A stretch of DNA of 64,000 nucleotides from JBBDQZ01 sp040905705 (GTDB lineage Bacteria > Bacteroidota > Rhodothermia > Balneolales > Natronogracilivirgulaceae): positions 18,412 through 82,411 of the forward strand of contig JBBDQZ010000062.1 of assembly GCA_040905705.1 (NCBI GenBank). Direction: 5' to 3'. The notes beneath the pieces were generated by a model that did no database searches, was not told where the DNA came from, and saw only the letters and a list, made by a program, of their open reading frames with translations. Every line of letters starts with the position of its first letter. The stretch's first letter is position 1. Below, piece after piece: positions 35,321-44,403 of the stretch. The position numbers were made by a program, and so were the translations under genes.

Positions 35321-37422
35321 GCGGGATCGTGCTCTTCAAGTTCGTGCTGTTCAAGCCGGATGCGGTCAAATGTTTTTATCTGGACATCCGGGCTAATATC
35401 ATTATATGACAGTACATTGATTTCAGGCAAAATTGGTACCAAAAAATCATACAATGTGGATCGAAGCACCGGAGATGTCAGCATAACCGGATCGATACCT
35501 TGTTTGATCATTTTTTCAAGTATCCCGGATGCACTCATGTAAATCTCTTCTACCGTTCTGGGAGTGAAACCGAGGGTGTTGCTGTTGAGTGCGCCTTGTT
35601 GTGCCTGCCCAATCAGGTGTGATTCCAGTTGCGAAGCCAGGACGACTACCTGAATTTCGTTGTCGCCTGATTTGAATTGACCGGTAATGGTTTCAGATAA
35701 CGCAGCTCTGCAGTATTCCATAAGTACTTCATTATTCTTTGTCTGGCCACTTTGATCTGCCAATGTTTCAAGAATGGTGTTCAGATCCCGTACCGGCACC
35801 CGTTCGCGTAACAATCTTTTGATTACTTTCTGCACATCCCCGATGTTTAACTTGTCGGGGATAAGCTCTTCAACAAGGGCCGGGGAATTTTCTTTCACAT
35901 TGTCGATCAGCCGTTTGGTCATTTGTCGATCGATCAGTTTGTGTGCATTTTTTTTGAGAACTTCCATTAGATGGGTTGTGATGACGGCGCCGGTCTCGAT
36001 TACAGACAGACCATATTTTTCCGCCTGTGACCGGTTTTTTCCGCTTATCCAAATGGCATCCATTCCGAATGTGGGATCTTTGGTCTTGATTCCCTGGATA
36101 TCCGGCTTGAAATCGGATGGCAGCAGGACCATATGATAACCGGGTAACAGCTCGCCTTGGCCCTGTATAATTCCTCTCATTTTTATGGTATAATGATTGG
36201 CATTGAGCTGTACATTATCCCGGATTCGAATTGGTGGAATAATGATTCCAAGTTCCGCTGCCAGCTGTTTTCTTAACGAAGACATCCGATCCAGAAGATC
36301 GCCGCCCTGTTCGGTTTCGACCATCGGGATGAGGCTGTAACCAATTTCCAGTTCAAGAGTATCGAGAAGCAGATAGTCTTCAATACGATCATTTTTGTCG
36401 TTCTTACGGGCATTTATCTGTTCGATCTCATTTTCTTTTTTATGATCCTCGTCATGAGTATGTTTTTTATAAGCTACAAACAGAAAAAAACCACCAAGTA
36501 ACCAGAAAGGAATCAACGGAAGTCCGGGAAGCACTCCAATAATAAAGATAAAGACCGCTCCAATGACCACCGTTTTGGGATTACCCATAAGTTGTGTGGT
36601 CATTTCCTCGCTGAGGTTACCTTCGGATGCCGCTCGGGAGACGATGATTCCTGCGGCCGTAGACACCAGGAGCGCTGGAATCTGTGATACCAGGCCATCC
36701 CCGATCGTCAACAATGTATATAATTCTGCAGCTTCAGCAAGAGCCATTCCTTGTTGCAGTGTACCGATAATGAGTCCGCCAATGATATTTATAAAGGTAA
36801 TGAGCAATGCCGCAATAACATCTCCGCGGACAAACTTGCTGGCTCCGTCCATGGCACCGTAAAAATCTGCTTCGTTGGAAATTTCTTCCCGCCGTAATTT
36901 GGCCTCGTGGTCGGTGATAAGCCCCGCGCTCAGATCAGCATCGATGGCCATTTGCTTACCCGGCATCGCATCAAGCGTGAACCGGGCAGCTACTTCGGCA
37001 ATACGGGTGGCTCCTTTGGTGATTACCACAAAATTGATAATGATGAGTACCGAAAATATAATAATTCCGATCACATAATTACCTTGGACCATGAACCCGC
37101 CGAATGACTGAATTAATTCACCGGCGTAAGCATCATTCAGGATCAACCTGGTGGTGGCAACGTTCAACGAAAGCCGGAACAAGGTGAGAATAAGTAGCAT
37201 CCCCGGAAAAACTGCGAAATCGAGTGGTTTTAGCGTATAAAAAGCGACAAGCAATACAATCAGAGAAAGGGAGACACTTAATGCCAGGAAAAAATCCATC
37301 ATACCGGCTGGAACAGGCAAAATCATGATCATAAGGATCACGATGATACTGGAGGAAATCAGTACATCGGTCCGGAAAAACATGTTTTTAAATTGGATGC
37401 CGCTAAGGTTAAGTCCGGCCAT
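35317..37422 (-). CDS. flhA: Flagellar export gate protein FlhA
   Basis: A 701-residue FlhA. The N-terminal half has about eight membrane helices with the conserved FHIPEP region (VATTRLILNDAYAGELIQSF and MPGKQMAIDADLSAGLI). The cytoplasmic half forms the nonameric docking platform for chaperone complexes (VRDLNTILETLADQS). The length is typical. It is translated after flhB (9-bp gap) and overlaps flhF. Confidence 0.97.
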   Translation of the reverse strand: MAGLNLSGIQFKNMFFRTDVLISSSIIVILMIMILPVPAGMMDFFLALSVSLSLIVLLVAFYTLKPLDFAVFPGMLLILTLFRLSLNVATTRLILNDAYAGELIQSFGGFMVQGNYVIGIIIFSVLIIINFVVITKGATRIAEVAARFTLDAMPGKQMAIDADLSAGLITDHEAKLRREEISNEADFYGAMDGASKFVRGDVIAALLITFINIIGGLIIGTLQQGMALAEAAELYTLLTIGDGLVSQIPALLVSTAAGIIVSRAASEGNLSEEMTTQLMGNPKTVVIGAVFIFIIGVLPGLPLIPFWLLGGFFLFVAYKKHTHDEDHKKENEIEQINARKNDKNDRIEDYLLLDTLELEIGYSLIPMVETEQGGDLLDRMSSLRKQLAAELGIIIPPIRIRDNVQLNANHYTIKMRGIIQGQGELLPGYHMVLLPSDFKPDIQGIKTKDPTFGMDAIWISGKNRSQAEKYGLSVIETGAVITTHLMEVLKKNAHKLIDRQMTKRLIDNVKENSPALVEELIPDKLNIGDVQKVIKRLLRERVPVRDLNTILETLADQSGQTKNNEVLMEYCRAALSETITGQFKSGDNEIQVVVLASQLESHLIGQAQQGALNSNTLGFTPRTVEEIYMSASGILEKMIKQGIDPVMLTSPVLRSTLYDFLVPILPEINVLSYNDISPDVQIKTFDRIRLEQHELEEHDPA

Positions 37423-37431
37423 TCGTTCTGT

Positions 37432-38508
37432 TTAAGATTTATGCCTGTTTTTCAGTTTGTAAATATATGCCAGAATCTCGGCGACAGCTCGATAGAGTGT
37501 CACGGGTATGAATTCATCTTCTTCTGCAGAAGCAAAAAGCGCCTGCGCCACCAGTTTGTTTTCTACAATTGGTATGCCATAATGTTGAGCAAGTTCCCGG
37601 ATGCGCAAGGCTTTTTTTCTCTGTCCTTTGGCCATGACAATTGGAGCCTCGTTTTGTTCAGGGTCATATTGTAGAGCAATGGCGTAGTGAGTCGGGTTGG
37701 TGATCACGACATCAGAACTCAGTACAGCGTGATCCAGTCGTTTTCGCAAGCGCATTGACATGGCTGTCTTGCGCCGTTTGCTTTTGATGTGCGGATCCCC
37801 TTCCATCTGTTTGTGCTCATCCTTAACCTCCTGCTTCGTCATCCGAAGATCTTTGCGATGCTGGAACCGCTGATAAACGACATCCATGATCGATAAAATA
37901 AATAGAGCGGCCAAAATCCGGGACACGAACATCAGTACATACGTACCGGATTCGGAAAGAGTGTGCCCCATCGGCATTACAGAAAAGGCCAGAAATTGAT
38001 CTACATCGTTCCGGACTGTAAAATAAATAACCACTCCGACGATGATCAATTTGACAAATCCTTTTACCAGTTCCACAAATCCTTTCAAAGAAAAAATCTT
38101 CTTTATTCCGTTAATCGGATTGATTTTACTGCTTTTTGGCTGTATCGCTTTTGTGGAGAATGAACCGCCGGTCTGTACGATATTTACCAGGACCGCTGTG
38201 ACTAAAAGGACGATGAGGAGGGGCAGAATCATTTGAAAGCCGAACCATAGTGCGATTTCAAGATAGTTGAGTGCCTGGTTTTCATTGCTGATAGGTGTAC
38301 CGGCGTTCAAAAGAAAGGTTTTAAACATGGATTCAATGCGAGTATACATGAATCCCCCGGAGTGCAATAACATAATAATGGTTACAAGCATCAACATGAC
38401 GGATGAGATCTCCTTGCTAATGCTTACGTTCCCTTCTTCGCGGGCTTTTTCAAGTTTCCGCGCTGAAGGCTCTTCGGTTTTTTCCTGGTCACTGTTCTTG
38501 TCGGACAT
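37432..38508 (-). CDS. flhB: Flagellar export switch protein FlhB
   Basis: A 358-residue FlhB. It begins with a charged N-terminus (EKTEEPSARKLEKAREEGNV), has four membrane helices, and carries the autocleavage site NPTH (DVVITNPTHYAIALQYD) that controls the switch from hook to filament export. It is the first gene of the minus-strand flhB-flhA-flhF-flhG-orf-fliA-orf operon. Confidence 0.97.
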   Translation of the reverse strand: MSDKNSDQEKTEEPSARKLEKAREEGNVSISKEISSVMLMLVTIIMLLHSGGFMYTRIESMFKTFLLNAGTPISNENQALNYLEIALWFGFQMILPLLIVLLVTAVLVNIVQTGGSFSTKAIQPKSSKINPINGIKKIFSLKGFVELVKGFVKLIIVGVVIYFTVRNDVDQFLAFSVMPMGHTLSESGTYVLMFVSRILAALFILSIMDVVYQRFQHRKDLRMTKQEVKDEHKQMEGDPHIKSKRRKTAMSMRLRKRLDHAVLSSDVVITNPTHYAIALQYDPEQNEAPIVMAKGQRKKALRIRELAQHYGIPIVENKLVAQALFASAEEDEFIPVTLYRAVAEILAYIYKLKNRHKS

Positions 38509-38877
38509 GCCTCTGTTCAGTTCAAATACAATACCAGTTCATGTCTCGATTCATGAATAGTACCGGCAAAGTGCATCTTAGGTTATGTATACCGGTCATA
38601 CCAGGAGGAATCGCGGCAGGAGGCATGTCGAAGTACGTAAAAGTTATGAGTGCAAACTTTGTCGGAAAAAAAGTTATGCTTTGCTGATTTTAATATTTAT
38701 AGCAGGTATTGGAGCATAAAGCAGGATAAAATATCCATTCCGGAGGAAAACATTTCCATCCCGAAAAACAAAAACTATACAGCTGAACAACTCATCATTA
38801 CAGGGAGGGCTCCACCGTTCCGGTGGTTAATTGAATGAATTGGTGAACCAATGGCTCCCGGAACGGACACGACTGAG

Positions 38878-38895
38878 CGTGACAATGCTGTCACG
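38878..38895. promoter_or_regulatory. Inverted repeat upstream of flgF, possible activator site
   Basis: CGTGACA and TGTCACG form perfect 7-bp arms around ATGC. It ends 20 bp before the sigma-54-like -24 element. The dyad size fits a dimeric FIS-type helix-turn-helix of an NtrC-family regulator, though such sites usually lie farther upstream. It could equally be a repressor operator. Confidence 0.4.
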
Positions 38896-38915
38896 GGCCG
38901 GCTATTGTCGGCATG

Positions 38916-38931
38916 TGGCATACATTTTGAC
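38916..38931 (+). promoter_or_regulatory. Near-consensus sigma-54 promoter of the flgF operon
   Basis: TGGCAT, five bases, then TTGAC. The -24 part is good. The -12 part has GA where GC is expected, a strong deviation. The distance to the flgF start (54 bp) is suitable. Confidence is limited by the missing C. Confidence 0.4.
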
Positions 38932-38984
38932 CTTTCAAGTCTGTACCACCATGTTCAAACGGTGATCTATAGCCATTATATAGT

Positions 38985-39725
38985 ATGATTGATCGACTAC
39001 AAGCACACATGAAAGCCATGCAGTTATATTCGCAAGCTCAGGAGCTGACCGCGAATAATTTGGCCAACCTCAATACTCCCGGATTTAAAGCGGACAAATT
39101 GTTTTTCCGGATGCTAACCGAGGAGGTAGATGGTAAAACGATGACACGTACAGAACCGATGTTACAGATCTCTCTGGAGCAGGGTGAATTAGAGTCTACC
39201 GGAAATGATTTTGACTTTGCAATCGACGGTCCCGGGTTTTTTATGGTTGAAGAAGAGGGGCAAATGTATTTGACACGCAACGGGCGGTTTAATCTGGATT
39301 CCGACGGTTTTATGCGTAACGAAAACGGGGCTTATGTGATAGGAGAATCGGGGAAGATTCATTTACCCGGCTTGTTTCACACCATGAGTCAAGAGCATGG
39401 GGGAACCGGACTGGAAGTAGCCAAAGATGGTACCATCCGGTTGAATGATGAGGTATATGACCGGATGCGAATTGTTGGTGTGGATGACCCTTCAAAATTG
39501 CAACGCCGGGGGAATTCATTGTTTTCAGTAGATCAACAGGCTCTTGGACCCCAAGATTCCTTGAGTTCTGTGATGCAGGGCTATTTTGAGAAAGGCAATG
39601 TACAAGCCCTGAGCGAAATGACAGATATGATGCGTAACATGCAGATGTTTGAAGCACAACAACGTGCTATGCACTCCACGGATGAGATGCTGTCACAGGC
39701 ATCTCAAACACTCGGTAGATTTTAA
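38985..39725 (+). CDS. flgF: Flagellar rod protein FlgF
   Basis: A 246-residue proximal rod protein. The axial motif ANNLANLNTPGFKADKLFFR is near the N-terminus, the FlgEFG middle motif (DFAIDGPGFFMVEEEGQMYL) follows, and the C-terminal helix closes the protein. Its place directly before flgG and its shorter size favour FlgF over FlgG. It starts the third flagellar operon. Confidence 0.92.
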   Translation: MIDRLQAHMKAMQLYSQAQELTANNLANLNTPGFKADKLFFRMLTEEVDGKTMTRTEPMLQISLEQGELESTGNDFDFAIDGPGFFMVEEEGQMYLTRNGRFNLDSDGFMRNENGAYVIGESGKIHLPGLFHTMSQEHGGTGLEVAKDGTIRLNDEVYDRMRIVGVDDPSKLQRRGNSLFSVDQQALGPQDSLSSVMQGYFEKGNVQALSEMTDMMRNMQMFEAQQRAMHSTDEMLSQASQTLGRF

Positions 39726-39747
39726 CCCGAATAAAACGAGATAACCT

Positions 39748-40542
39748 ATGTTCAGAGCTCTCAGTACCGGCGCACTCGGCATGAGTGCCCAGCAGAAATC
39801 GGTTGACAATATTGCCAATAATCTGGCCAATGTGAATACGACCGGTTATAAACGCGCTACCATTGCATTTCAGGATATGTTTTATGAGAATATTGCCTCT
39901 TCCAAGCATGGTGCAGAGACAGGAGGATCTTCGAGTGACGGACCTGCGTTGCAGATCGGACACGGTTCCCGGCCTGTAGCCACGATCCGGAATTTTATGC
40001 AGGGCCCGGTTGAAGAGACCGGAAATGCCCTGGATCTTGCTGTAAGCGGTGCCGGCTTTTTTCAGGTGGAAATGCCCGACGGGAATATCGTTTATACACG
40101 TGACGGAAATTTCAGTCGAAATGCAACCGGAATTATGGTTAATAATTCAGGATTACCTCTGGCTGACCTTATAGAGATACCCATGGAAGCTACCGCTATT
40201 GAAATATCACAGGATGGAGTGGTAACCGCACAATTGGAAGGCGATCGAGGACAGTTGGATCTTGGTCAGATCGAACTTGCCAGATTCATCAATCCCGGTG
40301 GCCTCACGGCATTGGGCGACAACCTATTTGCAGAAACCGAAGCGTCTGGAATGGCTTTTTACGGTACACCGGGATCCGATGGATTTGGTGTACTTCGACA
40401 GGGGTACCTGGAGCAATCGAATGTTGATATTGTGACGGAAATGGTGAAGCTCATTGAGGCACAAAGAGCCTATGAGACCAACTCCAAGGTTGTTCAGACT
40501 GCTGAAGATATGATGTCTCTATCCAACAATATTAAACGTTGA
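39748..40542 (+). CDS. flgG: Flagellar distal rod protein FlgG
   Basis: A 264-residue FlgG. It has MFRALSTGALGMSAQQKSVD followed by NIANNLANVNTTGYKR, then LDLAVSGAGFFQVEMPDGN, and ends with VTEMVKLIEAQRAYETNSKV before IKR, the typical FlgG ending. It forms the distal rod that crosses the P and L rings. It lies 22 bp after flgF. Confidence 0.97.
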   Translation: MFRALSTGALGMSAQQKSVDNIANNLANVNTTGYKRATIAFQDMFYENIASSKHGAETGGSSSDGPALQIGHGSRPVATIRNFMQGPVEETGNALDLAVSGAGFFQVEMPDGNIVYTRDGNFSRNATGIMVNNSGLPLADLIEIPMEATAIEISQDGVVTAQLEGDRGQLDLGQIELARFINPGGLTALGDNLFAETEASGMAFYGTPGSDGFGVLRQGYLEQSNVDIVTEMVKLIEAQRAYETNSKVVQTAEDMMSLSNNIKR

Positions 40543-40546
40543 TTGT

Positions 40547-41410
40547 GTGTCTGCTTTTTTGTTCATAGGATGCCTGTTTTTTCAGACCAATACGATGTCT
40601 GTTGTGTCCGGAATGGATTTTGCTAATGAAACCGAACAGACGGCCGGTTATGAATGGACGATGGATTTGGATGCATCAACAGAACAAGGTTTGTTAGAAA
40701 ACGCTGAAAAATTGATTTATCCGAAGTTCACTTCTGCATCCGGTATCAGTTCAATAGAAGAAGCAGATTCGGACCGCGATGAGGCGGTTCCGGTAATTCT
40801 TAAAATGGCCCGCCAGGCACTGGAGGAACAGTTTGATCACCATAATTACCGCTTCGAAGTCAATTTGAGATGGATTCCGGGCAGTCTGGCAAAACTGCCG
40901 CCGAAAAGTATTATTGATGTAAAACCACAGGGAAGCGTGGAACGATATACGACATTTGAGGTTACTTATACGCCAGGTAGCCAACGAAGACGGACAGAGG
41001 TCCAGTTGCAGGTCGACATCGAGCAGTGGCTACCGGTTATACGGGAAAGAGTTCTTGCCGGTGCGGTTGTTCAATCGGATGATATTGATATGAAATGGGT
41101 CCCGGTGTCACGCGACCGTGGGCAACTGATTATAGACGCTGCAGAAATTGAAGGCAACACATTGCGACGTACCATGGCACCGGGCGAGCCAGTCCGAACG
41201 GCGGATATCACTGCCAGATATCTTATTGAAGCTGGAGATAGGGTAACGCTGATTTTTAAGGAGGCAGGGATGCGGATTGAAGTTGCTGCGGTAGCGCGAC
41301 AGAACGGTTCGGAAAACGATGAAATCAGGGTTTATAGTAACGATACCCGGAGGACCTATCAGGCAATCGTTGACCGCCCGGGAGAAGTGAAATGGAAGCG
41401 GACATTATGA
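40547..41410 (+). CDS. flgA: P-ring assembly chaperone FlgA
   Basis: A 287-residue protein starting at GTG, 4 bp after flgG. An N-terminal hydrophobic stretch (SAFLFIGCLFFQ) serves as signal peptide. The SAF domain is in the C-terminal half (ERVLAGAVVQSDDIDMKWVP, NTLRRTMAPGEPVRTADITA), followed by the beta-clip end (AGDRVTLIFKEAGMRIEVAA). FlgA helps FlgI polymerise in the periplasm. The N-terminal domain is longer than in enteric FlgA (219 residues). Confidence 0.9.
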   Translation: MSAFLFIGCLFFQTNTMSVVSGMDFANETEQTAGYEWTMDLDASTEQGLLENAEKLIYPKFTSASGISSIEEADSDRDEAVPVILKMARQALEEQFDHHNYRFEVNLRWIPGSLAKLPPKSIIDVKPQGSVERYTTFEVTYTPGSQRRRTEVQLQVDIEQWLPVIRERVLAGAVVQSDDIDMKWVPVSRDRGQLIIDAAEIEGNTLRRTMAPGEPVRTADITARYLIEAGDRVTLIFKEAGMRIEVAAVARQNGSENDEIRVYSNDTRRTYQAIVDRPGEVKWKRTL

Positions 41411-41456
41411 ACAACATCCATGAAGTCTGATTACAGGTGATATCAAGTGTTGATTT

Positions 41457-42128
41457 ATGAAAAAACGACAGGGTTTTAATATGAACAGAGCTAATGGAAA
41501 ATGGAGAAATAGGATCGGCTTATGTCGGATATTGTTATGGGCTTGTCTCTTTGTTATGAACGGTATTACGACGGTATTCGGGCAACACTCACTGTATCGT
41601 GATGTAAAAGCTAACCAGGTGGGAGACATTATTACTGTCGTTCTCATGGAAAATATTTCAGGAAGTTCGACAACGGATTCCCGACAGGCTTCCAATACCG
41701 GTGGACAAGTTTCCGGGTCGACTTCTGGTAACTTTTTGCCGTTTGAACCCTATTTCGGAAGTGATGCATCCGTTGCATATAATTCCGACGAGCGCAATCT
41801 GGCCAATCAGCGACAGTTGTTGCAAGGACATCTGAGCGTGCAAATCACGGAGATCAGCGAGCGGGGCGATCTGATTGTCAATGGCAACCGGATTACCGAG
41901 ATCAATGGCGAATTACATGAAGTCAAACTGAAAGGTATAGTTCGATCCAATGACGTCGATAGTGACAACAGTGTTCCTTCATACCGAGTCGCCAATGCGG
42001 AAATAAGTTATCAGAAAAAAGGAGGTTATCGACAGCTGTCCCGCCGTGCAGGGTTCACCCGTCGGATCATTTTTTGGGGTGTGAGTGCAGCAATGGGTGC
42101 AGCCATACTGGTAAGAGAATTGAGTTAA
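41457..42128 (+). CDS. flgH: Flagellar L-ring protein FlgH (no clear lipobox, hydrophobic C-terminus)
   Basis: A 223-residue FlgH. The core motif YRDVKANQVGDIITVVLMEN is followed by the SGSSTTDSRQ region and a beta domain (LQGHLSVQITEISERGDLIV, GNRITEINGE). FlgH is normally a lipoprotein. Here the signal region (about residues 18-41) ends in VFGQ without Cys at the expected place; the only candidate is Cys30 (LLWAC). The C-terminus has a hydrophobic stretch (IIFWGVSAAMGAAILVRELS) not usual for FlgH. It forms the outer-membrane ring with FlgI. The ATG at 41478 is another possible start. Confidence 0.9.
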   Translation: MKKRQGFNMNRANGKWRNRIGLCRILLWACLFVMNGITTVFGQHSLYRDVKANQVGDIITVVLMENISGSSTTDSRQASNTGGQVSGSTSGNFLPFEPYFGSDASVAYNSDERNLANQRQLLQGHLSVQITEISERGDLIVNGNRITEINGELHEVKLKGIVRSNDVDSDNSVPSYRVANAEISYQKKGGYRQLSRRAGFTRRIIFWGVSAAMGAAILVRELS

Positions 42129-42133
42129 TAGTG

Positions 42134-43381
42134 ATGATTTCAATGCCATATGAACATATAAAAAAGAATTCCGGACAGTGTCTGGCCAGCTACACGTTTG
42201 AAGCTTCAAAGAGGCTTGTAATTTCAGCAAGGAACCGGAAATATTGCAAAGGGCGGGTCCTTTGGCTGATGCTTGTATCGAGCCTCCTGCTGTTCCAGTC
42301 ATTGTGTTTCATGGATGCTTCGGCTCAGACACGCATTAGTGATCTTGTGGAAGTCCGGCACGCCATGGGCAGGGAATTGATAGGCTATGGACTGGTAACA
42401 GGTCTGGATCGTACAGGTGATCGTACACTAAGCAGTCGTGGTGCTGTTTTTACTGTACAATCTATTGCAAACATGCTTGAAAATTTTGGTATAACTATCG
42501 AGGCCGATCGATTGCGGACCCGTAACGTAGCGGCTGTGATGGTAACTTCACGGATCGGGCCTTATCATTCACCGGGGAGTGAAATAGACGTAACGGTTTC
42601 TTCACTTGGAGATGCAAGCAGCCTGCAGGGAGGGGTATTGTTGCAAACGCCCATGTTTGATCCCGATAATGAAGAAGTTTTTGTGAAAGCTCAGGGAGCG
42701 TTGGTGGTAGGTGGTATTACGGCGGAAATTCCGGGTGCACGCATGACTCGTAACCAGACCCTGACGGCAATTGTGCCGGGTGGGGGTATTGTGCAGCAAA
42801 ATGATGAATTTTCGCATGATGCAGAAACTCCTCTGGGACTGGTAATGCGTGATCCAAACTATACAAATGCACGTCGTATTGTTGAAGTGGTTAACACTAC
42901 CTTTGATGAAGAGCTGGCGACGGTACAACACCCGGGGCTGGTCACCGTACAGTGGCCGGAGGCATTTCAGGAACCGGGAACCATGAACATATTCATAAGT
43001 ATTATTCTGGAACAGGAGATTGTCGTGGATACTCCGGCTCGAGTGGTCATCAATGAACGTACCGGTACCATTGTTGCAGGGGGAAATGTCATTATCGACG
43101 AAGTGATGGTCTCTCATGGGAATATTCAGATCCGTACGCAGGTTCGTCCGTTCGTCGTGCAACCGCCTCCTTTCACACCGGGCCAACCCGTTATTGGTGA
43201 AATACCACAAGTAGGTATCAGTGAGCAGTCTGCTCAAACGCTGATGTTGGAAGAGGGAACGACGGTCGAAAATCTGGCGGTATCTATGAACTCTCTCGGT
43301 CTGAGTCCGCGGGATATCATATCTATTTTTCAAGCCATTGACCGCGCAGGGGCACTCCGGGCAAAACTTATTGTAATGTAA
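42134..43381 (+). CDS. flgI: Flagellar P-ring protein FlgI
   Basis: A 415-residue FlgI from the ATG just after the flgH stop; the frame stays open upstream inside flgH but starting there would give a very long N-terminus. The signal peptide has its hydrophobic core at about residues 42-60 and probable cleavage after ASA (DASAQTRISDLVEVR). The family hallmarks ELIGYGLVTGLDRTGD and RNVAAVMVTSRIGPY follow, and the end is FQAIDRAGALRAKLIVM. The n-region is unusually long (about 41 residues), so an internal start near the hydrophobic core is also possible. Confidence 0.93.
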   Translation: MISMPYEHIKKNSGQCLASYTFEASKRLVISARNRKYCKGRVLWLMLVSSLLLFQSLCFMDASAQTRISDLVEVRHAMGRELIGYGLVTGLDRTGDRTLSSRGAVFTVQSIANMLENFGITIEADRLRTRNVAAVMVTSRIGPYHSPGSEIDVTVSSLGDASSLQGGVLLQTPMFDPDNEEVFVKAQGALVVGGITAEIPGARMTRNQTLTAIVPGGGIVQQNDEFSHDAETPLGLVMRDPNYTNARRIVEVVNTTFDEELATVQHPGLVTVQWPEAFQEPGTMNIFISIILEQEIVVDTPARVVINERTGTIVAGGNVIIDEVMVSHGNIQIRTQVRPFVVQPPPFTPGQPVIGEIPQVGISEQSAQTLMLEEGTTVENLAVSMNSLGLSPRDIISIFQAIDRAGALRAKLIVM

Positions 43382-43746
43382 TGAATGTGGAAAATTTCAT
43401 ATCGGTAACCCGTTCGGTACCGAACGAAGAAAATCGCGAACAGATTCGCCGTGAAAAGACGGCCACTGATTTCGAAGAGCTTTTTGCACGGCAACTCGTG
43501 GGGGAATTAATTAAAGATTTGTTTCAATCGTCGGATAATTCAGGTGGTTATGGGCAATCCTCGACACTTTACCGGGAGTTTATCAAGGATGTTCTCTCCG
43601 GAGAACTGGCGGCCCAACGCAAGTTGGGAATGGCCGAAATGGTTTTGAAGTATCGAATTGAGAAATCGGATATTCAAGAACCGATACAACGTGATGCTTA
43701 TCCGATCCGGCATGAAAAACAAGTGCAGAGTAAAACCGGAGATTAG
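43381..43746 (+). CDS. flgJ: FlgJ-like rod-binding protein without muramidase domain
   Basis: A 121-residue protein equal to the N-terminal rod-capping domain of FlgJ (ATDFEELFARQLVGELIKDL and GYGQSSTLYREFIKDVL). The peptidoglycan hydrolase domain of two-domain FlgJ is absent, so another enzyme must open the cell wall. It overlaps the flgI stop by one base. The context flgI-flgJ-flgN-flgK is standard. Confidence 0.88.
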   Translation: MNVENFISVTRSVPNEENREQIRREKTATDFEELFARQLVGELIKDLFQSSDNSGGYGQSSTLYREFIKDVLSGELAAQRKLGMAEMVLKYRIEKSDIQEPIQRDAYPIRHEKQVQSKTGD

Positions 43747-43824
43747 GTCAACCCGTAATCTGCAATCATGAAAATAAATTCTGTAATACTTATTGAATGC
43801 TTCTACTCATTCTAAACCAATACT

Positions 43825-44340
43825 ATGCCACAAAAAAACATTGCCGTATTCCCTTTTAAAATCCTGTCTGATTCTGTCCGGGCTATGGATTCGGCATCGC
43901 TCCGGTTACTTGATGTGATGAAAGATCAGCTGGACGCTATTATTGCCTCTGATGCGGAACAGATTATGCATTTGACAGAGAAAATCGCATCGGCCCAGCA
44001 GTATTTACATAAAATGGAAGATGCCTTTATCGAGGAGTTGAACCGATGCATGGCCGGGTTTCCGCATGGGGGAAAGCGCATTACCCTGGAATTTTTGAAG
44101 ACTGTTTACCCGGATTATTCCGGTTACATCAATGAGTGGCAACTGCGTATTGCTGGAAACGTCAGCCGGTTGCAACAACTCCAAGATCGACTTTTACAAC
44201 TCCTGCAGTTTGCCCGTATACAGAATTCTGCGATGATGCGATCTGTCTACACCATGGGAAACGCCAATAATATTCACTATCGACAGGACGGAGAAAAGGC
44301 GGGGATGATCTCTGGAATTGCAGTTAATCACGAAGGATAA
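43825..44340 (+). CDS. flgN: FlgN-like chaperone for FlgK/FlgL
   Basis: A 171-residue, mainly helical protein (LDVMKDQLDAIIASDAEQIM and VSRLQQLQDRLLQLLQFARI) placed just before flgK. FlgN proteins have this size, the two long helices and this position. They carry FlgK and FlgL to the export gate. Sequence conservation is low in the family, so position weighs heavily. Confidence 0.75.
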   Translation: MPQKNIAVFPFKILSDSVRAMDSASLRLLDVMKDQLDAIIASDAEQIMHLTEKIASAQQYLHKMEDAFIEELNRCMAGFPHGGKRITLEFLKTVYPDYSGYINEWQLRIAGNVSRLQQLQDRLLQLLQFARIQNSAMMRSVYTMGNANNIHYRQDGEKAGMISGIAVNHEG

Positions 44341-44403
44341 TTTGAGGTGAAGAATGGAAATCTTGACGGGATTTCAGCGCTTTTTAATCAGTGAGGATAT
44401 AAC

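Larger units (their letters stand above)
38509..38984. other. Long intergenic region between divergent flhB and flgF
   Basis: This is the largest gene-free stretch (476 bp). It must hold the promoters of the flhB operon (minus) and the flgF operon (plus). It contains a CCACCG/CGGTGG hairpin (38812-38826), the 7-bp inverted repeat at 38878-38895 and a near-consensus sigma-54 site at 38916-38931. No sigma-54 site facing flhB was found. A 62-codon open frame at 38650-38838 shows no protein-like composition. Confidence 0.7.

Noticed and set aside
38650..38838. 62-codon open frame in the flhB-flgF gap
   Set aside because: No protein-like pattern, no ribosome site, overlaps probable regulatory DNA and a hairpin.
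42602..43333. 243-codon open frame opposite flgI
   Set aside because: Fully inside flgI on the other strand, rich in Arg, His and Asn with no recognisable domain.
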